45,172 nt of DNA from Guillardia theta CCMP2712 (lineage: Eukaryota > Cryptophyceae > Pyrenomonadales > Geminigeraceae): NCBI RefSeq assembly GCF_000315625.1, contig NW_005434524.1, forward strand, positions 1-45,172, written 5' to 3'. The notes below the pieces were generated by a model. That model saw nothing but the letters and a program-made list of their open reading frames with translations, searched no databases and was not told where the DNA came from. The translations under genes and the position numbers were made by a program. Numbering within the stretch: the first letter of the stretch is position 1; the number at the start of each line of letters is the position of its first letter. Of the stretch, positions 17,799-29,500 are shown one piece after another.

Positions 17799-20700
17799 CT
17801 ATCTCAGGAATAGCGTCCTGAACAGCCGCAGGCGCATTTCCAGCAGCTCGTCGGCTTCCATCCTCATCATCGCCGCCTTCCCCAGCCAATCTTTCTTCTC
17901 CTGCATCTCCATGATCTTCTGCTCAATGGTCCCTTGGCACATGTAGCGGATGATGGTGACTGGGCGCGTCTGCCCGATGCGGTGGAGCCGATGCATCGCC
18001 TGCTCATCAACTGCCGCGTTCCACCATGGTTCCATCATGTAAGCTCTCGACGCCATGGTGAGCGAGAGCCCCACGCCTCCCACCTAGAAGGAGGTCAGAG
18101 CGAGGCAAGGGGAGCAGGGGGAAGGAGATCGAAAGGATTGTGACCTTGGTGCTGAGGAGGAGAAGGGCGCCTTGAGGGTAAGTGTCGAAGTCTTGTATCA
18201 GCCGCCGGCGCTGGAGGATGCTCGTCTTGCCATCAATGCGAAAGATGGGGATGCCAGCAGCGATCATGGCACTTTCTATCTCATCCAAACATGAGAGGAA
18301 GTTGGAAAACACGACGGACTTGACTGTCTTGTCTGCCTGCAGAGCCTCCTGCACATCGAGGAGAAGCGCATGAATCTTGGGGTGAAGCCTCTGCTCCTCC
18401 TCTTCCCGCTCCTCCTCTTCCGCTTGCACCCGATCCGTCTGCCTCTCCCCGTCCTCGTCCTCGTCGGATGCGTTGCGAGCAAGGTTCTGTTGAGCCTCCC
18501 TCGTTTGCTCTACCGAGAACACGTCGCCCTTTGAAAATTTGCCGCGGCATAGGGGACAGACAGCGTCCCCGCCGGAAGAAAGTTCCAGGAGCTTCATGAC
18601 ACAGTCCTCGCAGAAGCAGTGACAGCAGGACCGAATTACCCGCTTCGTCTCCTCGTCGAGGTCATCCAGGCAGACGACACATTCCATGGTTTCCTCCTTG
18701 CCAGAAAGCTTCTCCAACATCTTGTCCGCCTCCTCCCGCGTGAGCAGCTTCGTCGCGTTCTCCTCGTCTCCTGCCTGCTGCGCTTTCTTCCTCTCCATAT
18801 AACTCAACACGTACCTTGCCCTCTCCATCCTCTGCTGGGAGACCCCGCGAGAGGAGCAGCAGGTCTGTCGGAGGCGGAGGATACACTCGAGCACTGAAGA
18901 GTACCTCCTCATGACCGCTGTTCCTCCATGCTCGTCGAGGGCAAAGAAAACAGAGCTGGCGGACTCGAAGAGCAAGTTGTACATGTGGAGGTGATGGCCG
19001 TGGAGACGGACAGTGTGAGTCTGGATGGAGAGAGGAGGAAGAGAAGAAGCGAGGAGAGCCTTGGATCGCCTCAAGCAGAATGCCTGCATCACCACCCGCA
19101 GTCGCGTGATGCCGAGGGAACCCTGTGTCTTCAAGAGCCTGTCAAGGAAAACCAACGGAATTAGGGTAATTAAAAGTTGAGAGGAGGAGGGAGGAGGAGG
19201 AGGAGGAGGAGGAGGAAAAAAGAGGTTTCACTTTTTGACATATGTCAGCCAGGTAGAATACTTGTCGAGCGGTTCCACTCTAAGAAACTGCAAGAGAGAC
19301 TGGATATCGTCCACATCATTCTGCAATGGCGTTGCTGTCAAACACCACCGGTTGATGGCCGTCAGTTGCAGACAAGCTCGATGACTTCTTGTTTTCCTGT
19401 TCTTGATCCAATGCGCTTCATCGAGGATCACTCGCCACCATCTCATGTCGAAGATGTCGATGTTCTGGTTTCCGATGATGTCTTGTTTCGAAGATCGTCG
19501 TCCTGTATGATACAAGAGTGATGCAAGATGATAGGATCCACATGCAAACTCACCGTCCTTCTTGGCATGTGTTGCATTGCGATTAAAGAGCCATCTTTGA
19601 TAAAGATTTCTCAAGGTCTCATAGCTTGTAAGAACAACATCGTAATCAGACAGACTGCGTGAGGACACGTTGCAATTTCTTTGCAGGTACTTCGAGTGCA
19701 GTATCATCTTGGTCATCTTGCCATCCTCAATGTGCCTTTCGATCTGCGAGTCCCAGCTTGTCAAGACAGAAACCGGACAGACAATTAGTGTCTTTGCTCG
19801 CTTGCATCCACTTTCAGCCTTGTCAGCTCGGAGAGCGCGATCGGGATCGTTGGACAGGATGAGAGAGAGAACCTGTATTGTTTTGCCTGTTTGAACCGCA
19901 TCACATCATTTGAAGGAGACAGTTGCTCAACATGCAGCTCACCCAATCCCATGTCATCTGCGAGAATTCCACCGAAGATAGGTTCAGGTCGTGAGGTCCT
20001 CCGGACTTTTGCGATCACGCTTTCGTAGTGAGATATCCCTCCATACCCCGTCACTTTCTTCCAGAGAGCTGAGTAGACGAATTCATTAGTGCTAGAACGA
20101 TTGCTGACGTTGTCAGGTTTGAGTTGGCTGTGGAGGTTGTTCCTGTTCCCATCGCTATCGATCAGGTAGCAGTCTTCTTTGTTCAGTGATGCGTTTGTAC
20201 AAGTGCTCAGAGTTGCGTTTTCTCCTCCTTCCCCATCTTGTCGACATTCTCTACTCAACATCCAGTTAATCCCTCGCAACTGGTAATCGTACAGAGTAGT
20301 TCGTAGCCCGAGGGTTCGCAATGTTTCCATGCGGACAAGGGAGAGATCGAGGGAGCTTGTAACATTCTGCAAATCATCAATGATACCCTCCAGCGACTCT
20401 TGTGAGTTCTGTACAGTCCCAGCTGTCCGGTTGATCACGATTGGGTTGTCAAAGATTTCTTGGGTAGCATTCACTATGGTGAAGGGTAGTCCTGACCGTC
20501 TCAAGGCCTTGATCGCCCTCTCTCGAACATTACTGCCTCCTGACAGTCTGACGTCGCAATGCCACACTTCCTTTCTCTCCTTCTCATCGTTGCGATCCTC
20601 TCCTTGCAAACTTTCGTTTTCTTGAAGAATTTTCTGCAGGTACACTCGCGCCCAACAGCGCTTCCTCCAGGATACTGATGGGATGAATTTGCAAAGAAAA

Positions 20701-20996
20701 CGGGCGACTGGTCCGTCCACGAAGCCTACAAGTTGATAAGTTTCGTAAATCTGCAAGAATGTCAATCATTCAAAAGAGGATGAAGTAGTTTTCAACACGA
20801 AACAGGAGTTGAAATCCAATCAGTTCATCGCAAAACCCTAGAGTTTGCGAAGAAGCAATGGTTCATCTGAAATCTTCGATATCATATCATCCCATCTCAC
20901 CTGGCAGACATTTTTCAATATGTCTATGTCTACTTCAAATCCCCAGTGCACATTGACATCTCTCATGCTCTTGGTGAAAACACATGTCGCGTTCAT
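17799..20996 (-). CDS. HLTF/Rad5-like SNF2 helicase and RING ubiquitin ligase
   Basis: Exons 20996-20901, 20750-19943, 19886-19554, 19502-19232, 19138-18145, 18083-17799 join in consistent phase to 928 residues. Order: a HIRAN-like segment (LVGFVDGPVARFL; HCDVRLSGG, about 40-125); SNF2 ATPase with DDMGLGKT (297-304), DEAH (440-443) and LTATPLQN; C3HC4 RING (C656-C700) inserted between the helicase lobes; helicase C lobe ending with HRLHRIGQTR (865-874). This is the architecture of HLTF and Rad5, which remodel stalled forks and extend ubiquitin chains on PCNA in error-free damage bypass, in the nucleus. Introns are 51-150 bp; the 93-bp one carries a (CCT)n tract as its pyrimidine run. The ATG at 20996 is the nearest start, but the frame is open to 21119 and the HIRAN N-terminal half is not seen, so an upstream exon may be missing. 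Confidence 0.92.
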
Positions 20997-20999
20997 TCT

Positions 21000-21254
21000 T
21001 GCAATGAGCGTACTCGTCCGCTTCTGAGGCTCTCTGTTCGACGATCTCCTCCTTTCCACTCTGCGATGCAAACCGAACGTGAAGGGACTGGCTGTAGGAT
21101 CCACACCTGCTGCAAGCACTTAGATGAAGACAGGAAGGAGAAGACAAACGGACGGAGACTTGGCTGACGGTGAAAGCAATCGGGAGCTGCAACGGCTGCT
21201 TGCATTAGCATGGAGTTTGAATAAGAAAGAAGAGAAGTAAAGGAGTAAAGTATG
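21000..21254. other. Spacer upstream of the helicase gene
   Basis: The minus-strand frame continues to 21119 with Arg/Ser-rich sequence that may be extra N-terminus or 5' UTR of the helicase. Nothing else is recognised. Confidence 0.4.
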
Positions 21255-21356
21255 GAGAATGGAGCCACGAGGAGGTGGTGGAGGATTAGGAAAGAGGAGT
21301 AGAAGGGAGGAGGAAGGAGGAAGGAGGAGGAAGGAGGAGGAAGGAGGAGGAGGAAG
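21255..21356. repeat. GGA-rich low-complexity tract, left of gap
   Basis: Imperfect (GGA)n/(AGG)n run into the assembly gap. Long frames spanning the gap are artefacts. Confidence 0.95.
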
Positions 21357-22187
21357 NNNNNNNNNNNNNNNNNNNNNNNNNNNNNNNNNNNNNNNNNNNN
21401 NNNNNNNNNNNNNNNNNNNNNNNNNNNNNNNNNNNNNNNNNNNNNNNNNNNNNNNNNNNNNNNNNNNNNNNNNNNNNNNNNNNNNNNNNNNNNNNNNNNN
21501 NNNNNNNNNNNNNNNNNNNNNNNNNNNNNNNNNNNNNNNNNNNNNNNNNNNNNNNNNNNNNNNNNNNNNNNNNNNNNNNNNNNNNNNNNNNNNNNNNNNN
21601 NNNNNNNNNNNNNNNNNNNNNNNNNNNNNNNNNNNNNNNNNNNNNNNNNNNNNNNNNNNNNNNNNNNNNNNNNNNNNNNNNNNNNNNNNNNNNNNNNNNN
21701 NNNNNNNNNNNNNNNNNNNNNNNNNNNNNNNNNNNNNNNNNNNNNNNNNNNNNNNNNNNNNNNNNNNNNNNNNNNNNNNNNNNNNNNNNNNNNNNNNNNN
21801 NNNNNNNNNNNNNNNNNNNNNNNNNNNNNNNNNNNNNNNNNNNNNNNNNNNNNNNNNNNNNNNNNNNNNNNNNNNNNNNNNNNNNNNNNNNNNNNNNNNN
21901 NNNNNNNNNNNNNNNNNNNNNNNNNNNNNNNNNNNNNNNNNNNNNNNNNNNNNNNNNNNNNNNNNNNNNNNNNNNNNNNNNNNNNNNNNNNNNNNNNNNN
22001 NNNNNNNNNNNNNNNNNNNNNNNNNNNNNNNNNNNNNNNNNNNNNNNNNNNNNNNNNNNNNNNNNNNNNNNNNNNNNNNNNNNNNNNNNNNNNNNNNNNN
22101 NNNNNNNNNNNNNNNNNNNNNNNNNNNNNNNNNNNNNNNNNNNNNNNNNNNNNNNNNNNNNNNNNNNNNNNNNNNNNNNNNNNNNNN
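21357..22187. other. Assembly gap (831 N)
   Basis: Unknown bases flanked on both sides by GGA-rich repeats, which probably caused the assembly break. True length may differ. Confidence 1.
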
Positions 22188-22440
22188 GGGGGGAGGAAGA
22201 GGAGGGGGGAGGAGCAGGAGCAGGAAGGATGAGGAGGAGGATGAGGATGAGGGAGAGAAGCAGGAAGGAGCAGGAGCAGGAGCAGGAGCAGGAAGGGGAA
22301 GCAGGAGGAGGAGCAGGAGGAGGAGCAGGAGGAGGAGCAGGAGGAAGGAGTAGGAGGAAGGAGGAAGGAGGAAGGAGGAGGAGGAGGTGGTGGTGGTGAT
22401 GGTGGAGGAGGAGCGAGGAAGGAGGAGGAAGGAAAGCTAT
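22188..22440. repeat. GGA/GCAGGA low-complexity tract, right of gap
   Basis: Continuation of the purine-rich repeat (GGAGCA, GGA and GGT units). At 22520-22630 the minus strand has a short protein-like stretch (NLDDDAKETANIAFSAV) after a CTGCAG acceptor-like site; it could be a further exon of the UBA gene or of a gene lost in the gap. Confidence 0.85.
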
Positions 22441-22646
22441 CGAAGCAGCAGAGAGGAGCAATCCAAAGGGAGATGAGAAGGAAGCGAGGGAGGATGAACA
22501 GTCACAAGGGCAGAAACAAATACGCACAGCTTCCGAGGAGCTCCGATGAAAATCGAGATCCTTTCCAGGGATTACGAACAGCAGAGAAAGCAATGTTGGC
22601 TGTCTCTTTGGCATCGTCGTCAAGATTGCTGCAGACAGAAAACAAA

Positions 22647-23281
22647 TCATAGGGAGTTAACATGAAAATCTTTCGTCACTTGTATCCGCTGATCTCGCTG
22701 GCTCGTCCAACAGCATGAGACGGGACTTGTTCTGTCACTGACTGGTTTCCTTGGTCGAGATTGCTGATGATCCATCTGCTGCCGTAGCTCACTTGAGACC
22801 ACTGCCAACTCCAACCACCTCACGGCATCCTCGACGTCTCCTTGCGGATCCTGAGCGACAGCCCTCTGCAGTGAAGAGTCAATATGATATGATGGAGTGC
22901 TCTGCAGCGACCTTTGCCGTTGACCTCGATGCTCCCATCTCCATTAGCCGCGTCACTTTCCTCTCCAAATCGTTGCTCATCGCCCCTGATGCGATAAGAT
23001 GAGGGGAGCAGGGAGGGAAAGGAGGGAGAGAAAGGGGAGATTGGGGTGTCAGTAGAACCATCACCTGAGCTGCTCTCCTCGTTATCAGACTGCCAGTCGT
23101 TTCCTCCACCTGAGCTGCTCTCCTCGTTATCAGACTGCCAGTCACTTCCTCCTCTACACGGATGTATGCGACTCCGGAGCTGACAGATCCTGGAGAATGT
23201 GCTGCTGCTACCTCCGACTGCCTGTTGTACCCTTGATTGCAAGGGAGGACAGAGGAGCAGAAGGATGACGATCTTGAGCAT
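22647..23281 (-). CDS. Small UBA-domain protein with N-terminal hydrophobic leader
   Basis: Exons 23281-23065, 22985-22912 and 22865-22647 join across 79-bp and 46-bp introns in consistent phase to 169 residues. The N-terminus MLKIVILLLLCPPLQS looks like a signal peptide; it is followed by a Ser/Arg-rich stretch and two copies of DWQSDNEESSSG. Residues about 78-117 form a UBA domain split by the second intron: ERKVTRLMEMGASRSTAK joined to RAVAQDPQGDVEDAVRWLEL. UBA domains bind ubiquitin. A secreted or plastid-targeted UBA protein is unusual; in cryptophytes a signal peptide plus basic Ser-rich region would fit import into the periplastid compartment, where an ERAD-like ubiquitin system works. 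This targeting is inference. An upstream in-frame ATG at 23323 would hide the leader by 14 residues. The C-terminal end is less sure. Confidence 0.7.
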
Positions 23282-23458
23282 CTTCGTGATCATCTGATCG
23301 GGAGACATCCAAGCCCTTGTCATGCATCCTCACTCGACCATGAGCATGTGGGAACCCTCCTCCTTCTCCTGCTCCCTCTCCCTGTCCTGTCCTGTCGGGT
23401 AAGGTTATACACCCTACCCCTCATGAAGGACTTTTTAATTACCAGAAAGGGATTAAAT

Positions 23459-23497
23459 GCCCCTGCCCCTGCCCCTGCCCCTGCTCCTGCTCCTGCC

Positions 23498-23548
<51 letters not shown>

Positions 23549-23550
23549 CC
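23459..23550. repeat. (CCTGCY)n microsatellite
   Basis: CCTGCC and CCTGCT hexamers, about fifteen copies. It encodes an Ala-Pro run on the plus strand, which I do not regard as a gene. Confidence 0.95.
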
Positions 23551-23619
23551 TCTGCCCTCTCTTGCGACTGCAGCTCTATGTGTCCGTCTCTCTTGTCCAT
23601 CGAGAAGACATATGAAGCA

Positions 23620-23880
23620 AGCCTTGCCCTACCTTCGTCCTCCCTTTCCTCCTCTTTCCCTCTTTCCCTTCTCCCTCTCTTCCTTCCTCCTTCCTCTCCT
23701 TCCCTTCCCTTCTCTTTCCTCTTTCTATCGCTTCTCTTTCCTTGTCTCTCCCTCACATCACCTGACCTCTCCCTTCCCCCTCCCTTCCCTTCTCTTTCCC
23801 TACCCTCGATCCTCTCCTCTTCCTCAGCTTATCCTACCGAGCTCTGTCAGGACCCCTCCTTTATCTCTCCCTCCCACCCC
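23620..23880. repeat. Polypyrimidine (CT-rich) tract
   Basis: About 260 bases almost free of purines on the plus strand, with CCCTTCCCTTCTCTTTCC-type words repeating. No gene. Confidence 0.85.
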
Positions 23881-24885
23881 TACCCCACGGTCCAACTCAT
23901 TGAGGGTCACGTTGTCCTCCCGGCTGCACTACAAGGGCCCGGGCCTGTGGAATGTACGGTCCCGGCCCGGGCCCCGGGCCGTGACTGAGACTCACCTCTC
24001 AGCTCCAGCTGTGGGGCCACGTGAGGATGCAAGCTGCACACCCGACCTTAGCAACTTAGCCCGGCACAGGCCCTGGTGACAGCATTGCCCGGGGATTCGT
24101 GCAAGACATGGGAAGGCCCTTGCAGGTCCTCAGAGCAGGTAGTGATATCGACAGTGGCGGCCAAGGTCGTTCTTCCCAAGTACCTGGCACTGAGGAGCTC
24201 CATCGAGGTGCCGGTTGTGGGTAGGGCCCCGGCAGCCCACGGGCGCAGCCTTCAGCGCAGGAAACTCGATCTCGCACTGGAGCATTATGAAAATCGGGAT
24301 CTTCACAAGCAAGACGCACCCTCACGGGGGCAGGCCTGTCTCCATCCCGTAAGATCCACTGCAGCTGACTTGGTGAATTTATTTAGGACCTTATTCACGT
24401 GCTTCTCATGGAGGATAGCGTCGCCCGAGGCCTCTCCAAATATGAGCTGATGACGAGAGGCTTGAATATTGCCAGGGTCAAGCCGCAAAGGAGTGTCTTG
24501 GTAAATCTGATCGAAGTCATCAGTCCGCCTGCACTGCTCAGCAGCGGCTGGTCGCAGTGCAGGATGAGGTCCCCGGGTGACTGTGCGTGGAGGGCGACCA
24601 CGTATGAAAGTTAATGCGACGCGTGGCCGAGCGAGTACCATAGGTGTGCGACAACCGAAAGGCCGCGTGTGAAGCTCTGCAGCGCTTGGCTCGTCAGACA
24701 GCGGAGCCTGGGTAGGTGGGGCCTCAGACTGCGAGGATCTGGCAGGAAGGGGCCCAGGATAGCCCCAGTAACTCCAGAAGATGAAGGTAATGAACACCGT
24801 TGAAAAGCCTAGGCTGAGGTACCCCTACCATGGAATGCCACAGCTCCCGGCCCTCCGTCTCTTGTGCACCGGCCTCCTCCTCCAC
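23881..24885. other. GC-rich region, no gene recognised
   Basis: A GGCCCGGG-rich palindromic patch lies at 23930-23985. Minus-strand frames between 24800 and 24060 include protein-like stretches (DFDQIYQDTPLRLDPGNIQ; ARYLGRTTLAATVDITTCSE) but in different frames, with no domain I know and no confident splice plan. Confidence 0.4.
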
Positions 24886-25045
24886 GCCCTGGTTGCTTCC
24901 GTATTAGATATTTTCAGTGTTGTTGACCTCCGGGCCCTGCTTAAGTCCGAGCCCGGTTCCCTTCCTGGTGTCGTATCCTCCTAGCCCCTCTTCCCTCCCC
25001 ACTGTCATCATGTGTACTGAGTCGGCCACTGTGGCAGGGCTAAAC
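24886..25045. repeat. Diverged interspersed repeat, copy 2
   Basis: Counterpart of 3105-3265, sharing GGTTGCTTCCGTATTA, CCTCCGGGCCC and CCACTGTGGC in order. Here the repeat runs straight into a CCCTAAA block. Confidence 0.55.
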
Positions 25046-25134
25046 CTTCACTAAACCCTAAACCCTAAACCTTCACTAAACCCTAAACCCTAAACTCTCA
25101 TCCTGGCATCTCATCCTCCCATCTCATCCTCGCA
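25041..25134. repeat. CCCTAAA block and 13-bp tandem repeat
   Basis: CTTCACTAAACCCTAAACCCTAAA-type units (two copies) are followed by three copies of TCTCATCCTSSCA at 25096, 25109 and 25122. Confidence 0.9.
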
Positions 25135-25950
25135 TCCCCTTGCGGTTTGTCTTGCTTCACACAGTCCCACCGATACTTCCACATTCCAAATCCTAGAGAT
25201 CCGGATCCTCTTTCATGACGAAATCAACATCCCACCAGCTTTAGATTGTGCTGCTGTGACGAGCACTACCGACTTCTTCCAAGTTGAGGCCGCAAGAAAA
25301 GGCTTGGCGAGACTTCCATGACCTCCATTCATACTGTGCACGAGACACAACGAAGTCTTCATGACATGCGGGAGGTCGCAGTCCTGGGTCGCGCAGAGAA
25401 CACATGTCGCAGAAACGTTAGTGTCGGACAGCAATGAGGATCAAACAACCGCAGTGGATTCCCCCAAATCACAAACCATAGATACAGCGGGGAATTTGCT
25501 CAAGAACAGAAGAGGAAGTTACGCCACTGTTACAGATGCAGTTACCCTCAGTCCGCATAATGGATCCATTGATCAGGACGTTAACTTCTCCGGCAGGACG
25601 AAAGAAAAACTTGCTTTTGGGGAAATGGAATAAGTACATCATCGCATTCATATGTTCTTAATTATTTGGTATTTCCATTCGTGGTACAACAAACAAAACT
25701 GAATTCGAGATTCATCATAAGAAAACGCACGGTTTGGCTGCTTGCTCAAGAAACGCAGCAAACACTGACTGCTGGTCTGTTTGGGTCTGACGAACTGACC
25801 AATTCGAATTCCTGTCAAAACCAATCAATGCGACCCTTGCACCTCATCAAGCAATTATTCACCTGAGATGTTGCAACATCCTTGCGGAAATTTTGCAACC
25901 GTTCTGCAAGTTTAATTGTCGCATACTGCATGGGAGTGTAGCACAATTGA
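25135..25950 (+). other. Two protein-like frames, possible unresolved gene
   Basis: A plus-strand frame ending with the TGA at about 25318 reads FQILEIRILFHDEINIPPAL and looks coding but has no ATG. A second frame, 25361-25633, starts with ATG and is hydrophilic (90 residues). They could be exons of one gene, but I cannot place a convincing intron and recognise no domain. The rest of the interval shows nothing. Confidence 0.3.
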
Positions 25951-25954
25951 GTTC

Positions 25955-26190
25955 TTACCTACATCAAAATTCGAATGATCTCCATGTGCCCGTTTCCAAT
26001 GCAAAGTGCAAAGGGGTCTGCAAGCAATATTTATGTGAAAGTGCAAGCAATATTTATATGAAGTGATCCACCTCCCCGTCTTGGTTTTGGGCATTGATGT
26101 TTGCTCCAGATTCCAGCAACAAATTTACAACTGCTTGCTGCCCAACACAGCACGCATAATGTGGTGGCCTCCTGCCACACGACCATCAAA
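25955..26190 (-). pseudogene. Ankyrin-repeat gene fragment with intron and frameshift
   Basis: The minus strand reads RPPHYACCVGQQAVVNLLLE then SGANINAQNQDGE, a clear ankyrin repeat, up to a GT at 26071. A 54-bp GTGGAT...CAG intron (26071-26018) joins in phase to TPLHFAL, the start of the next repeat. There the frame slips by one base: GNGHMEIIRILM continues in another frame and ends in a stop. The intron itself contains a near-duplicate ATAAATATTGCTTGCA. Upstream coding is interrupted by the inverted repeat at 26185-26255. Probably a decayed gene. Confidence 0.6.
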
Positions 26191-26255
26191 GCACTTCTAA
26201 CTCCCTCAGACAGCACAAACCCAATAGCTGCTGGTGGAGTTAGAAGTGCTTTGAT
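26185..26255. repeat. 20-bp perfect inverted repeat, 31-base loop
   Basis: ATCAAAGCACTTCTAACTCC (26185-26204) is exactly complementary to 26236-26255. It lies at the 5' edge of the ankyrin fragment and may be a small foldback insertion. Confidence 0.85.
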
Positions 26256-26578
26256 AGCTTCTCTTCCGCATCTCACTTGTCGCAGGACGGGCCAACGCAC
26301 CCAAGCATCAAACAAGACTGGTCGAGGAGGTGAAGAGCGGCTGCCGGAATCTTGAGACCTGCCTCAGGTCGGAGGGGATCAGAAACCTCGAATGCAACTC
26401 TATGCTAAACGCCGGAGAGAAGAACGGCTAGGCTTACGGAGAAGACGACTCTAAGGTAGGAGAAAACGATGATAAGGAGAAGTAGGAGAAGTGAGAGAGA
26501 AAAACTGCAATTTTGCGGTTTATGTAGAACTGATGATTCCTGTCCCCTCCCTCTTTTCACCTTCACCTCAGCCTGACA

Positions 26579-29500
26579 CTAGGAGCCGGAGAGGATCTGG
26601 CGGAGAATGTTCCTGCTCACCGGTTAGGAGGAGAGCAAGGAGAACAAGTAAGCAGAGCAAGCAAACCTGCTCTCGTGTTCGAGCAACACGCAGACGGCAT
26701 GGTAGAACATCGCCTGCATGCTGTCTGCGCCCGTTCCGTCCTCGAGGAGCTCGTTCACCTCCCGCGGAATCTCTAGGATGGTCGTCTGCTCATCCCCCAC
26801 CTGAGCATGGAAGTGTCCCGAAACCTTTTGCTGGACGAAGTTGGTGAGGCCGAAGCAAGCCCCTGGGTCGAGGATCTTGTAAACATCGTCAAGCCGCTTC
26901 AGCTTGACTTGTCCCGTGAACACAAAGAAGATGCTTGCCGTCCTGTGCGCCAGGGCGAACTCGCTCCTTCGCTCCAGCCGATGGACTTTGCCGTACCTGT
27001 CCAGAATGCTTGCGAACGAGGGCTGCCGGTGAGCTGCCTCGGTACTGGCGCTGGCCTTGTGATCGGCGATGTTGCGCTTGAGGAGGCTGAGGACCTGGAA
27101 GGCACGATGACAGGAGGCGAAGGCCAGCTCGAAGGTGTTGTAGAGGGTAGAGGAACCCTCACAATCTGTGGAGACGCGAATGATAAGCGTGGTCTGCTGG
27201 TAGCGATCCTTGAACGCAACGCTCTCCATGGCAGCGACAGGCATCAGCTGCGATTGCAAGTCGATGACGGGGCCGTAGATGAGCGGGTCTAGGATCACAT
27301 ACCTGTTGAAGAACATGATCCTCATCTTAACCTCCTTCCGCAGCTCCGGGCGTCTCAGCTTGCACTTGAACGTGCGCAGCAGTCGCTCCGTCAGCGGCAG
27401 CCCAAAAGTACGGATGCAGCTCGTACGGAGTCGCTCCTTGGCGTCCTGCTCGGGGAGGATAGAACGATCGTTGAGTGCCTTGAGGGAGGCCATCCGGATC
27501 ATTTCCATCTGGATGCGATCAAGTCGTATGGCAAGCAGGATGCTCAGGGACTTGTAAAAGCTGCTCGTCTCCCTTGCTGTCCGTAGCCCCTCGATGGAAA
27601 TCTTCTCGACATCTATCTCCTCGCTTCCACTCTTCTCTCTGTTGCTCCTCAGCAGCTCGCGATCTCTCGCCTGGTCATTTTCCTGGCTGCCCTGCGACTC
27701 TTGCGACACGATCAGCTTCTGGATGAAAAACGTCTTGTAAGGCTTGGGTGACGAGATTCGCGTCAGGTCCTGCTGGTTGCTCTCCATTCTGCTCGATAAC
27801 TTCGAAGCCTGCTGGATCTGCGAGATCCACATCGCTCTTTCTTGCTCGTTTAATGCCGCGCAGTAGAAGGTGCGATTCTGCATGACGTCTTGGATCGCGA
27901 AGGCCCACAGGCACTCGCTGTCCGCATGCTCCGACACATGGCAGTCGCGCAGGTTAATATTTCCCTTCGCTACCTCATTGCCTTTGAACGCACCCTCACT
28001 CGAGTAGTACTCCAGCTGCTGCCCCTTGAGCACAAAGTAGCGGTCCTTCCAGGACAAATTGTACCAGCCTCGCTTCTTGAGGACGCCTCTGCGAGAATGT
28101 GAGGAACGGAAGCAGATCAACAGGTACACAGAGAGGAGATATAGACTCACTGGTGGACGGAGCGAAAGTAGGAGATGTGCAAAAGACTCGTGGTCTGCCC
28201 TTCTGCTTGACTCGCTTGCACTGTACGGCCTCGCTTAACCAGGCAGATTACCTGAGTCTTGTCCTCGCGAGCTCGCAGACTCATGAAGGTCCCGTCGTAG
28301 AGGAAGTCAGCACCGAGCACCACGGAGCCGGAGCCGAAGATGCACAATATGGGTACACGGACGTTCTGCCTGTTGTTTTCATCGGGGATGCTGTTGCCGA
28401 GGCTGTGAAACTGCACCATCACATTGTTGTCATCTTTCAAGACTCCCTCCACCGCCCCCTTCTGGATGAAGTAGACGTAGTCGTTGCGGAAAGACTCTTT
28501 GGTGAGGTACTCGCCCTTGCGCAGCGTCATGGAGATTGCGAACTCGTTGTGGGTGAACATCAGCTGGAAGGACCTGATCTGAGCCTCAATCAGTCGGTCG
28601 CTTGATGCCCCGTCGAAGAACAGCAGCTTTGTTTCGGGCTTGAGATGAACTTGCAGGTGAAATGTTTGGTCAAACATCTGATTCGAGCTGTCCTTATGCA
28701 ACATGTCCACGTTACGCTTGTGGAAAACAATCAAATCTCTCCCTTCGTAGAAAGATGTATGGAACATGACGAAGAAAGCGAGTTTGCGCTTGGAGTTCAT
28801 CCCAACATTCTGGAAGACACAGGGCAACGTCAAGCATGAAACTTAAAGACAGCGAGAGAGGAGGAGAGCAGAGAGGGAGAGAACAGAGAGGAAGGATAGC
28901 AGAGGGGGAGGAGAGGAGAGTGGGAGGAGAGGAGAGCGGGAGGAGAGGAGAGCGGGAGGAGAGGAGAGCGGGAGGAGAGCAGAAGGGGATGAAAGCTCAC
29001 CGGATGGATAAAGAAGTCTATTCTCACATCTGCCCAGATTAAGACATCCGTGCTAAGCTCAATATAGACTCCATATGGCTCAGACTCCGACTTTGTTTTC
29101 ATGACCTCTTGCGGGGGAATCAAGTCGAGAGAGTCCAACACGACTGTCCTCTGACATTTCACGACGTAACTGCAGGCCATTGGTTAACAGCCGTCGAGTC
29201 GACCACGAGAGACAGACAGGGTTGGAGGGGGGAAAGGAGGGGCAGCAAGAGCAGCAAGAGTCCGAGAGAGAGAGAGCGAAAGACAGGAGGGCGGGAGCAG
29301 AAGACTTAAAGCAGGATCACCTCATGCGTACCGACTTGTACTTTTCCATGAAGCGATTGCAGCGGAGCGTCAGTTTCTCCATGAAGCGGTACTTGACACT
29401 CCAGGGGTCTACCCCACTGTACAGCACGGCTTCCAGGTAGTAGACATAGCGCAACTGACTAGGGCCCTGCACACCTTGGTTGTGCTTCACATTGCGTCTG

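Noticed and set aside
21259-22650. Long open frames on both strands across the N gap
   Set aside because: Most residues are unknown bases, and the rest is GGA-repeat low complexity.
23237-24079. 280-residue plus-strand frame with an Ala-Pro run
   Set aside because: Produced by the CCTGCY microsatellite and the CT-rich tract; no domain, and it overlaps the start of the UBA gene on the other strand.
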